Part shown: positions 7,346-13,665 of the stretch, in pieces
How the letters are laid out: each line of letters begins with the position of its first letter
Numbering within the stretch: the stretch's first letter is position 1
Source: QQUD01 sp039029915
GTDB taxonomy: Bacteria > Chloroflexota > Anaerolineae > Promineifilales > Promineifilaceae
Length of the DNA stretch: 16,343 nt
Assembly (NCBI GenBank): GCA_039029915.1
Contig: JBCCFD010000137.1
Location: 1 to 16,343 of the forward strand
Reading direction: 5' to 3'
Made by a program: the position numbers and the translations under genes
The notes under the pieces: generated by a model
The model's database searches: none
Told to the model about the DNA's origin: nothing
Seen by the model: the letters and a program-made list of their open reading frames with translations, nothing else

Positions 7346-8539
7346 TTACCTGCCTAATTGACCTGAACTGTCGTGAGTGACAAGATAATTGACGCCATCG
7401 CTGACAATAGCCAAACTCATTTGCTGACCGGCGGCGTTTACCGAATTTGTTACAAACATATCCCCACCTGGAATAAATTCAACCGCCTGAGCATCTACAA
7501 GCACTTTAAATTCTGAAACCATATTGCCAATTGGGAAAAACGTGTCGCCACCGGGAATGAATGTGTCACCACCGGGAATGAACGTATCGCCACCGGGGAT
7601 AAACGTATCGCCACCGGGAATGAATGTGTCACCACCGGGGATGAATGTGTCGCCACCCGGGATAAAAGGGGCATCAACTGGAAATAATAAACCCTGGCTG
7701 GGGAAAGCTGTCAGCAAAACACCATCCGACAGCACCGCTGGCGTTAGCGCAACCGTGCCATCGTCAAAGATGATGGGCACAACTCGTTCTTGCCATGCGC
7801 TGGGCAGTTTCTCTTGGACGATTTGATAATTTTCAATGGTTTGCTCGCTTATAGTTTGGACATTAAATATTGGCGACCCTGTTGAGAAAACAGCCGTATC
7901 GTCCCAACCAAAGGATTGAACGGTTTCACCGAAAGCTAAGCCACCTTCTTCAAAATACCAGCTTGGGTTTTCTTGCAGTCCGTTCATTGCCATCAGCCAG
8001 CTTGTTAGGAATTGATTGACGGTATCGCTGTTGTCAATCAGCGCCCTTGAGCTGATTGAAAAAGGCAAGAAATGTGGGGCGGCTGTAAGGTGTTCGCCAC
8101 TGTCGCTGATCGCAACGGCCGTATTTGGCATAAAGATAGCTTTTGGTTCTCCCTCAGGTAGCTCGTCATCAATAAACGTTTCGCCACTGGCTGGGTCAAC
8201 CCACACGTTTGGATCTGGCCACACCTGTCGAATAACAGGCGACTCCTCAACAAAAACCGCTGGAGGCAGCCCAACCAAGATATCAACATTAGCATTGGCA
8301 TATGCATTTTGCCCGACCTGTTCGCAAACGGCCCCCATCTCTTCACATGAGACGCCATCTTGGACCATGAATTCATAAGGAAGCGTGAGCAGCGAGCCTT
8401 CCACAAGACCCACTGAAAGGTCACCTCCCCGATTGCCAGAAGACAGAATATTGCTGCTTTGGGCGCTTTCTTCAACTAAACTGCAGGCTGATAAGAGAAT
8501 AAAAATAAAAACAACGACTGCTTTTTTTAAGTGATTCAT
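7346..8539 (-). CDS. Lipoprotein with six tandem FIPGGDT heptads, unknown function
   Basis: A 397-residue protein starting at ATG 8539, with GGAGT at 8546-8550. The frame extends upstream to 8671, but only the 8539 start places the signal sequence at the N-terminus: NHLKK, a hydrophobic core, and lipobox LSAC with Cys19. Residues about 45-290 match no family I recognise. They include a possible disulfide segment (SCEEMGAVCEQ) and acidic, proline-rich stretches such as WPDPNVWVDPASGETF. Residues 292-333 are six exact copies of the heptad FIPGGDT. A degenerate FFPIGNM follows, and a seventh separate copy (FIPGGDM) lies at 355-361. The C-terminal 40 residues look like a short beta-rich domain. 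The protein is predicted to be exported and membrane-anchored. The repeat could be a structural or adhesive ribbon, but no function is claimed. It is convergent with the sigma fusion gene and divergent from the AraC gene. Confidence 0.85.
   Translation of the reverse strand: MNHLKKAVVVFIFILLSACSLVEESAQSSNILSSGNRGGDLSVGLVEGSLLTLPYEFMVQDGVSCEEMGAVCEQVGQNAYANANVDILVGLPPAVFVEESPVIRQVWPDPNVWVDPASGETFIDDELPEGEPKAIFMPNTAVAISDSGEHLTAAPHFLPFSISSRALIDNSDTVNQFLTSWLMAMNGLQENPSWYFEEGGLAFGETVQSFGWDDTAVFSTGSPIFNVQTISEQTIENYQIVQEKLPSAWQERVVPIIFDDGTVALTPAVLSDGVLLTAFPSQGLLFPVDAPFIPGGDTFIPGGDTFIPGGDTFIPGGDTFIPGGDTFIPGGDTFFPIGNMVSEFKVLVDAQAVEFIPGGDMFVTNSVNAAGQQMSLAIVSDGVNYLVTHDSSGQLGR
7541..7666 (-). repeat. Six 21-bp tandem repeats encoding FIPGGDT
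   Basis: Six contiguous 21-bp units start at 7541, 7562, 7583, 7604, 7625 and 7646. Base differences between units (at Thr, Asp, Gly, Pro, Ile and Phe codons) are all synonymous, so every unit reads FIPGGDT. An isolated copy, FIPGGDM, lies at 7457-7477. Confidence 0.95.
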
Positions 8540-8641
8540 ACAATAACTCCATAAGTTAGGCAGAAGCCTCAGTGGAAGAAGTAAACGGAAACAAGCATTG
8601 AATTCAATTAAAATTTTTCGTTCACTAATGCCCTTAGGCTT

Positions 8642-8671
8642 CTTAAATTGAATAGATGAAGGTATTGTCAA
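8642..8671 (-). promoter_or_regulatory. Possible promoter for the FIPGGDT lipoprotein
   Basis: On the minus strand, TTGACA (8671-8666) is followed after 18 bp by TTTAAG (8647-8642), a four-of-six -10 match. An 8-bp inverted repeat, AGAAGCCT/AGGCTTCT (8562-8569 and 8636-8643), and the palindrome ATTGAATTCAAT (8597-8608) lie in the predicted leader. Moderate to weak call. Confidence 0.4.
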
Positions 8672-8743
8672 TATGTATCGTTTAGAGATCGTTTATTGGG
8701 GTGAACAATTTGGGGAAGTTTGTAAAATACCGCAATTTTGTGC

Positions 8744-8772
8744 AAGACAAATGACAGCGGAGATGTTATGCT
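8744..8772 (+). promoter_or_regulatory. Possible promoter for the AraC-family gene
   Basis: AAGACA (8744-8749), a 17-bp spacer and TATGCT (8767-8772) precede the AraC-family ATG by about 28 nt. The -35 match is four of six, so this is tentative. Confidence 0.35.
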
Positions 8773-8799
8773 CAGATTTGTGATTGGAGAATCATAAAG

Positions 8800-9627
8800 A
8801 TGAATTCAAAGGATACGACCCAATTTTGGCGACATGATGCGCTTGGCTTAGATTTAATGCAGGCTTATTTTGTGAATCATGCTTATCCACGTCACAGTCA
8901 TGATCACTATGTTATTTGCATGATTGAGCAAGGGGTTCAATCTTTTACGCTGAAAGGGACGAAGTATTATACGCCGCCTAGCGGCCTTATTTTTATTAAT
9001 CCCGGCGTCATTCACACGGGTGAGCCTGCGACAGAAAATGGATTTGTCTTACGCTCAATCTACCCGTCAGTTGAGCTGATGCAAACGGCCGTTTACCGTC
9101 TCACTGGTCATCAAAACCATCTGCCTTTTTTCCGTGATGCTCGAGTAGATGATGCAGCGCTCGCCTATCAATTTTATCAACTGCATGAGCTTTTAAAAGA
9201 TGAGCCAGACCCACTGGTGTATGAAACCCAGTTCATGCTGACGATGCAGAATATGATCGGGCGGTATGCGGATGTGGTCGTCGAAAAACGGCCGTGTTCG
9301 CTAGAACCCCGAGCAGTTTATCAAGCTCGCGACTATCTTGAGGCAAACTATGCAGCGGCGATTTCACTAGATGATTTGGCCCAGATAACCTCCTTAAGCC
9401 CGTACCATCTTATTCGCGCCTTTCATGCTGAAATTGGGATGCCGCCCCACGCCTATTTACAAGATATTCGCATTCGAAGAGCGCAACGTCTCATCCGTCA
9501 AAATATGCCGCTTGCCGATATTGCATATGCCGTTGGGTTTAGTAGCCAAAGCCATATGACGCGACGCTTTAAAAAGTTCGTTGGCATCACCCCTGGCCAA
9601 TATGCCAAAGCCATCTTGTCCAGCTAA
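8800..9627 (+). CDS. AraC-family transcriptional regulator
   Basis: A 275-residue protein of full family length. Residues 15-95 form an AraC-type cupin sensor domain (HAYPRHSHDHYVICMIEQG at 28-45, then FINPGVIHTGEP at 65-76). Residues 175-272 carry the double helix-turn-helix: ISLDDLAQITSLSPYHLIRAFHAEIG (188-213) and LADIAYAVGFSSQSHMTRRFKKFVGITPGQY (238-268). It probably activates neighbouring genes in response to a small ligand. GGAGA at 8786-8790 is the ribosome site. It leads a same-strand run with a DinB-fold gene (22 nt later), a LysE/RhtB exporter and a DUF2000 gene. AraC regulators of this subtype often lie beside LysE-family exporters, which makes the exporter the best candidate target. 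The ligand is unknown. Confidence 0.93.
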   Translation: MNSKDTTQFWRHDALGLDLMQAYFVNHAYPRHSHDHYVICMIEQGVQSFTLKGTKYYTPPSGLIFINPGVIHTGEPATENGFVLRSIYPSVELMQTAVYRLTGHQNHLPFFRDARVDDAALAYQFYQLHELLKDEPDPLVYETQFMLTMQNMIGRYADVVVEKRPCSLEPRAVYQARDYLEANYAAAISLDDLAQITSLSPYHLIRAFHAEIGMPPHAYLQDIRIRRAQRLIRQNMPLADIAYAVGFSSQSHMTRRFKKFVGITPGQYAKAILSS

Positions 9628-9648
9628 TTGAATGAGGAGAAGCATTCA

Positions 9649-10146
9649 ATGATTCGAAACACGGAACAATTCATTTCCTATTTTGGCAGCATACGGAGAC
9701 GGACTTTGAATTATGCTCGAGTTGTGCCTGATAGCCACATTAACTGGGCTCCTGAAGAGGGAGAGTTTACCTGCGCAGATATTTTGCGCCATATAGCGTC
9801 GGCCGAAAAAATGTTTGTGCATGTTGTGACGCACGGTAAATGGTACTATGGGGGACACAATGACGATAAACAGCAAACCTTAGAATCACTCCTCAAGCTG
9901 CTTGATGAAACCCACAGCGAAGCGATGCTTGCTTTGAGCACCGTCTCAGATGAGGAGCTAGACCAATACCGCCCAGCCTTTGAAGGAGAAACACAGGTGA
10001 AGGTGTGGCGCTGGCTCATGGCTATGGCGGAACATGAAATTCATCATCGTAGCCAGTTGGCAATGTACTTGCGACTTATGGAAATAACACCCCCGCATAT
10101 TTATGGATTAGGTGTTGAGGATTTAATTGCCCGATCAACTCAATAA
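9649..10146 (+). CDS. DinB-family (putative metal-dependent) protein
   Basis: A 165-residue four-helix-bundle protein of the DinB/YfiT-like superfamily. The candidate metal-binding triad is visible: His48 (ADILRHIASAE), His129 and His133 (MAEHEIHHRSQL), with the usual closing segment about 15 residues later (ITPPHIYGLG). Family members bind a divalent metal, and several are thiol-transferases or hydrolases, but the substrate here cannot be read. ATG 9649 is chosen because AGGAG at 9635-9639 is spaced 9 nt from it; an in-frame TTG at 9628 lies ahead of that ribosome site and is rejected. The gene follows the AraC gene by 21 nt and precedes the LysE-family exporter by 44 nt. Confidence 0.88.
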   Translation: MIRNTEQFISYFGSIRRRTLNYARVVPDSHINWAPEEGEFTCADILRHIASAEKMFVHVVTHGKWYYGGHNDDKQQTLESLLKLLDETHSEAMLALSTVSDEELDQYRPAFEGETQVKVWRWLMAMAEHEIHHRSQLAMYLRLMEITPPHIYGLGVEDLIARSTQ

Positions 10147-10190
10147 GCGACAGCTCGATTTCCCCAACTAACACAATTTAGGATATTTTT

Positions 10191-10784
10191 ATGACTATTG
10201 GTCTCTTTATCTCGTGGTTCCTTACCTTTTTCCCGATTACGATAAGCCCCGGACCCGCCAACATTTTGCTCTCTTCCACGTCAGCCCAGCATGGCACAAA
10301 GCGCACTCTGCCGCTCGTTTGGGGAATCGTGACCGTTTTCGTCTTACAAATCGCGGCTGTTGGCTTTGGCATTGGCGAAATTCTGGAAAGAAATCCCGCC
10401 CTCTTCACCATTTTTCAATACGTAGGGGCTGGGTATTTATTTTACCTAGCTTATCTTTTCTTCCGTTCTTCAGGTATGAAAAACTCTGATGAAACAAAGC
10501 TTGGTTTTCGAGAAGGGGCTTTACTGCAATTCTTCAACTTTAAGGCGTTGACCGTGCCGCTTATTTTGTTTACTCAATTCTTAAATCCCGCTAACGCCAC
10601 CCAATCCCAATACGTCTTCTTAACAGCTGCGCTGCTGTGCTTGATTGTGGGTAGCCTGTTAGCTTGGGTCATTGGTGGCAGCTTTCTGAGGCAGTTTTTC
10701 CAATCAGACTTCGGCATCAAATGGCAGGGGAAAATTTTTGGTGTCTTGTTAGCGGCTGTAGCAGTTTGGATATTATTGAGGTGA
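10191..10784 (+). CDS. LysE/RhtB-family amino acid exporter
   Basis: A 197-residue membrane protein, close to the usual 200-210 of the family. The N-terminal signature is present: helix 1 followed by PGPANILLSSTSAQHGTKR (PGPAN at 20-24). There are about six hydrophobic helices, at roughly 3-22, 40-62, 67-88, 113-131, 142-164 and 178-196. The central SGMKN..GFREGALLQFFNFKA segment matches the RhtB pattern of a loop followed by FRxG...NPKA, with NFKA in place of NPKA. The predicted role is proton-driven export of an amino acid or related metabolite. AGGA at 10180-10183 is the ribosome site. The gene is part of the AraC-led cluster, and that AraC protein is its likely regulator. Confidence 0.92.
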   Translation: MTIGLFISWFLTFFPITISPGPANILLSSTSAQHGTKRTLPLVWGIVTVFVLQIAAVGFGIGEILERNPALFTIFQYVGAGYLFYLAYLFFRSSGMKNSDETKLGFREGALLQFFNFKALTVPLILFTQFLNPANATQSQYVFLTAALLCLIVGSLLAWVIGGSFLRQFFQSDFGIKWQGKIFGVLLAAVAVWILLR

Positions 10785-10820
10785 TTTGGGTAGCGGGTTT
10801 GTGTATTGGTAATGTATATA

Positions 10821-10848
10821 TTTTCATAAGCACACCATTTGTTATACT
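10821..10848 (+). promoter_or_regulatory. Possible promoter for the DUF2000 gene
   Basis: TTTTCA (10821-10826), a 16-bp spacer and TATACT (10843-10848) sit in an AT-rich 133-bp gap with repeated TATTGGT words (10804, 10853). A separate start for DUF2000 is plausible, but the -35 box is weak. Confidence 0.4.
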
Positions 10849-10917
10849 GGTATATTGGTGTATTTAATATCACCCATATTACTCGTATAACCAACACCAC
10901 CAACAAAAGAGAAACGA

Positions 10918-11328
10918 ATGGAATTCACAACTAAAATTGCCATTGTCGTAGCAGACGATTTAGCCAATTGGCAAAAAATGAACATTGTCGCCTTTATGAC
11001 CTCGGGCATTATTTCACAGGTGGAAAATATCATTGGCGAACCTTATGAAGATGCGTCAGGGAAAAACTATAATCCGCTGTGTGTTCAGCCGATGGTGGTG
11101 CTTAAAGCAAACCGTGAAAAGCTCCCCACCTTCTTAGCCCGAGCCGAACGGCGGGGCGTAGATGCCGCCATTTATATCGAAGATATGTTTAAAACGGGCC
11201 ACGACGCCGCCAACCGAGAAACAGTGCTTCAATACCAAACTGAAGCGTTACCTCTTGTTGGTATGGCGATTCGCGCCGACCGCAAAGAGGTCGATAAAAT
11301 CTTCAAAGGGGCAAAGCTTCACGATTAA
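10918..11328 (+). CDS. DUF2000 family protein
   Basis: A 136-residue protein that matches the DUF2000 pattern: TKIAIVVADDLANWQKMNIVAFM at the N-terminus, GEPYEDASGKNYNPLCVQPMVVL in the middle, and a C-terminal half with RAERRGVDAAIYIEDMF...NRE and LPLVGMAIRADRKEVDKIFKGAKLHD. The family is small, cytoplasmic and of unknown biochemistry; the fold is thought to resemble peptidyl-tRNA hydrolase-like alpha/beta proteins (from memory). It follows the LysE-family exporter by 133 bp and may have its own promoter. DUF2000 genes are frequently found near AraC and LysE genes, so a shared role in that module is reasonable but unproven. The ribosome site is weak (AGAGAAA before the ATG). Confidence 0.88.
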   Translation: MEFTTKIAIVVADDLANWQKMNIVAFMTSGIISQVENIIGEPYEDASGKNYNPLCVQPMVVLKANREKLPTFLARAERRGVDAAIYIEDMFKTGHDAANRETVLQYQTEALPLVGMAIRADRKEVDKIFKGAKLHD

Positions 11329-11330
11329 GT

Positions 11331-11379
11331 GTTCCGAAGTTTCTAAATTGAAAAACACCTTAGATAAAAGCTTCGGAAC
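11331..11379. repeat. Long-looped inverted repeat after DUF2000
   Basis: GTTCCGAAG (11331-11339) and CTTCGGAAC (11371-11379) are perfect 9-bp arms. The 31-nt loop has partly complementary ends (TTTCTAA / TTAGATAAA). There is no T tract, so it is not a standard terminator. It lies in the 183-bp gap between convergent DUF2000 and TetR genes. Confidence 0.55.
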
Positions 11380-11511
11380 CGCGAGGAAACGAAGTTTTTA
11401 GCCGTTGTTTTATTCGAAACAGCAACTTTGTTTCACTTAATAGAGCGTTTACCAGCTTTTCTAAACCTCGTTCGCATGATTTTGGATAGAGGATAACGGC
11501 CGTTTCCCTCA

Positions 11512-12156
11512 CTAGCCAGTTGAAGATAACAGCTCTATGGCATTGTCCAGCAACTCAGGATTATTGGATTGCATGGCGCGCAACGGAGAAAATCCATTGT
11601 AAAGTAGCATAAACGTTAACGAAGCCATTTTCTCTGGTGATTCGCGCATATCGTTGGCTAACCATGTTTTAATCAACATATACATGCCACCAGAAATGAA
11701 ACCGGTTAAGTAGTCTTCATACTCCTGGGCGAGTTCTAGGGGGGGCACAAAGTGATCGAACACCTGTTTAATTCCTCTAAGCTGTGAATGTAATGCCTTG
11801 ATGACAAGATCTTTGTTTTCAACTTGAAAGACCCAGCGAAGCAGCTGTTTATGCTTCTGCCACTGCCTAAATGAGGCGGTGACAAGGATTACCATATCAA
11901 TCTGCCTCCCATTTTGAGCCTCTAGAAAGACCTCCTTAGAAATCTGCTCTAAAACATCATCAACGTGACTAAAGAGTAATTCCTCCTTTGTTTCAAACTG
12001 CTTGTAAAAAGTCGGCCGTGATAATTCAGCAGCCTCAGCTATTTCTTTGATTTGGATTTTTGCTAAAGGCTTCTTTTTAAGAAGATCAAAAAGAGCCGCC
12101 TGAAGAAGCTTTCGCGTTCGCCGCATTCGCGGATCAACTTTTTCCTTAATTGCCAT
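11512..12156 (-). CDS. TetR/AcrR-family transcriptional regulator
   Basis: A 214-residue protein from ATG 12156, with AAGGTGG just upstream at 12160-12166. The frame runs on to 12234, but those 26 residues are basic and unlike the family. Residues 12-60 form the TetR N-terminal DNA-binding domain (RTRKLLQAALFDLL, then IQIKEIAEAAELSRPTFYKQF, KEEL). The remainder is an all-helical ligand and dimerisation domain with a TetR_C_8-like feel (FRQWQKHKQLLRWVFQVE, GFISGGMYMLIKTWL, PEKMASLTFMLLYNG). It is divergent from the symporter-sulfatase operon, and palindromes with GTAAA/TTTAC arms lie between the two, so it probably represses both transcripts. The ligand may be the transporter's substrate (inference). 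Confidence 0.92.
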   Translation of the reverse strand: MAIKEKVDPRMRRTRKLLQAALFDLLKKKPLAKIQIKEIAEAAELSRPTFYKQFETKEELLFSHVDDVLEQISKEVFLEAQNGRQIDMVILVTASFRQWQKHKQLLRWVFQVENKDLVIKALHSQLRGIKQVFDHFVPPLELAQEYEDYLTGFISGGMYMLIKTWLANDMRESPEKMASLTFMLLYNGFSPLRAMQSNNPELLDNAIELLSSTG

Positions 12157-12167
12157 ATGCCACCTTT

Positions 12168-12183
12168 CGTAAAGTAGTTTACG
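12168..12183. promoter_or_regulatory. Candidate TetR operator 1
   Basis: CGTAAA-GTAG-TTTACG is a palindrome with 6-bp arms, located 12 nt upstream of the TetR start codon. It shares GTAAA/TTTAC arms with the second site at 12245-12260. Binding by the adjacent TetR protein is inferred. Confidence 0.6.
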
Positions 12184-12244
12184 TTTACACCTGTTTGGTT
12201 CTTGACGTACAAGCCCTCTTTCCCCAGAATACACAAGGAAACTA

Positions 12245-12260
12245 ATTTACACAAGTAAAT
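12245..12260. promoter_or_regulatory. Candidate TetR operator 2
   Basis: ATTTAC-ACAA-GTAAAT has 6-bp arms and lies between the divergent TetR and symporter genes, 54 nt before the symporter ATG. It follows a TTGACG at 12202-12207 that could be a -35 box; no good -10 box was seen. Confidence 0.55.
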
Positions 12261-12314
12261 CAGTGATTTTCATCAAATCTTAGAAAATAAAGGCAAATAG
12301 GAGGTCAACAATCT

Positions 12315-13187
12315 ATGCCAGAAGTTCTAAAAACAATATTCAATGCCCTGGTTTTGGTTTTCGTGCTTAGCAGCATGTTGGATTTAGGCTTGGGCTTAAC
12401 CGTTAAGCAGATTATTGCACCACTCAAAAACATTCCGCTAATTGCCAAAGCCCTTATTGCCAACTTTGTCCTTGTGCCGCTGTTAGCATTTGTGCTGGCG
12501 CAAATCATTGGCCTTGAACAACAGTTGGCCATTGGTTTATTCATCATGGGGGTTGCAGCTGGTTCTCCAATGGTGGTCAAGCTTTCCCAAATCGCCAAAG
12601 GGGATATGGCGTACACGGCCGGTTTGATGGTTTTGCTTCTATTCGTCACCATCTTAGTGGCGCCAATTATGCTGACCCTACTGTTGGACGGTGTCGAAGT
12701 TGATACGTTGGGCATAACCCAATCTCTCGTTACAACGATGCTGCTACCGTTGGCAGCTGGACTATTTGTCAATAGCCGCTACACCGCCCTGACTCAGACA
12801 GTATCACCCTATTTAAAACAGGGGGCCAGCGTGACGCTGATGCTGCAGGCGGTGCTGGGATTGTTTTTAGGGGCTACTGATTTGTTGGCTTTGGTAGGAA
12901 CAGGGGCTTTTCTCGCAGCCATCCTGTTTGGGTTTTTGACTCTAGCTATCGGCTATCTGCTGGGTGGTTCAGATCGGGATACCCGCGTGGTTACGGGATT
13001 GAGTACCTCACAGCGCAATGTGGCCGCTGCTCTGCTTATCATGATTCAAAATTTTGGTGAACCCACGGTGATTGTGATGGTTTTGATGACTGCCGTCGTG
13101 ATGCTGATTATTGGCTCATTAGCGGCAGGCGAATTTGGCAAACGAGCCGTGCTGTCTGAGACAGCTCTTGATTCAGCCATACGCTAA
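12315..13187 (+). CDS. Bile acid:sodium symporter (BASS/SBF) family transporter
   Basis: A 290-residue membrane protein with about nine helices. It shows the family layout: SSMLDLGLGLTVKQIIAPLKN near the start (19-39), the duplicated amphipathic segment GLFIMGVAAGSPMVVKLSQIAKGD (74-97), and the second-half counterpart TRVVTGLSTSQRNVAAALLIMIQNF (about 222-246), where the SxxQRN stretch matches the sodium-site region. BASS transporters import organic anions with sodium; bile acids are only one substrate class. AGGAGG at 12299-12304 is a strong ribosome site. It is the first gene of a tight operon with a small membrane protein (31 nt later), a sulfatase and DUF2270. A sulfated organic anion is therefore a reasonable substrate guess, not shown by the sequence. 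Confidence 0.9.
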   Translation: MPEVLKTIFNALVLVFVLSSMLDLGLGLTVKQIIAPLKNIPLIAKALIANFVLVPLLAFVLAQIIGLEQQLAIGLFIMGVAAGSPMVVKLSQIAKGDMAYTAGLMVLLLFVTILVAPIMLTLLLDGVEVDTLGITQSLVTTMLLPLAAGLFVNSRYTALTQTVSPYLKQGASVTLMLQAVLGLFLGATDLLALVGTGAFLAAILFGFLTLAIGYLLGGSDRDTRVVTGLSTSQRNVAAALLIMIQNFGEPTVIVMVLMTAVVMLIIGSLAAGEFGKRAVLSETALDSAIR

Positions 13188-13218
13188 CAAATTTCAAACG
13201 CATAAGGAGAAAATTCAA

Positions 13219-13665
13219 ATGAAGAAAATAGTTCGTCCATCATTTGTGATGCAGAGAGACGGCCGTTTAAGCAACATCGCTTATACCGTCATCGCCGTCC
13301 TTGTCGCCCTGGCTATGTTCGTGGCTGCATCTGGGGCAGGGTCTGATGATTTTGTTATCGAACAACCTTTGCCCGACTGGTTTAACATCGGCGCAAACGT
13401 TATCTCAATTATCTGGGCCATTCTTGTTTTAATACCGCGCACCAGAATCCTTGGGGCCATCTTAGTTGTTATCAATATGGCACTTTCTATGTACATCAAT
13501 TATGCGGTTGGAGGCATCGAGTTTTTTGCCTTTGCCGTGCCGTACAACACGACGACGATTATGCTGGGCTCTATTCTGATTGGTCATTACTTTGAAGATT
13601 TACCCTATCTGTTCAAACGAGTGGCCCATGATCCCCAAAAGCCAGCTATGGGAGGCATATCATGA
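13219..13665 (+). CDS. Small four-helix membrane protein, unknown function
   Basis: A 148-residue protein from ATG 13219, with AAGGAGA at 13204-13210. The frame opens further upstream inside the symporter gene, but that portion is not credible. Four predicted membrane segments lie at about 18-38, 56-73, 77-95 and 103-123. An extracytoplasmic loop (GSDDFVIEQPLPDWF) follows the first helix, and the C-terminal tail is charged. The layout is DoxX/DUF-like but lacks a decisive signature, so no family is assigned. Its stop overlaps the sulfatase start by 4 nt (ATGA), so the two are translationally coupled. It may assist the symporter or sulfatase, as context only. Confidence 0.8.
   Translation: MKKIVRPSFVMQRDGRLSNIAYTVIAVLVALAMFVAASGAGSDDFVIEQPLPDWFNIGANVISIIWAILVLIPRTRILGAILVVINMALSMYINYAVGGIEFFAFAVPYNTTTIMLGSILIGHYFEDLPYLFKRVAHDPQKPAMGGIS

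Noticed and set aside
7541..7666. Regular 21-bp repeats resembling a small CRISPR array or minisatellite
   Set aside because: The units are contiguous without spacers and are in frame inside a lipoprotein gene, with only synonymous differences.
8540..8671. N-terminal extension of the FIPGGDT lipoprotein to 8671
   Set aside because: It would bury the lipoprotein signal 44 residues inside the protein and ignores the good ribosome site before 8539.
9628..9648. TTG start for the DinB-fold protein
   Set aside because: It overlaps the ribosome site AGGAG that serves ATG 9649, and the family alignment begins at the ATG.
10574..10906. Minus-strand frame opposite the end of the LysE-family gene
   Set aside because: It shows no family features and runs antisense to the conserved exporter. 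Its start region is the AT-rich promoter gap.
12305..12772. Minus-strand frame of 155 codons opposite the symporter
   Set aside because: It is antisense to a clear transporter, has low-complexity Ser/Thr/Met composition and lacks a ribosome site.
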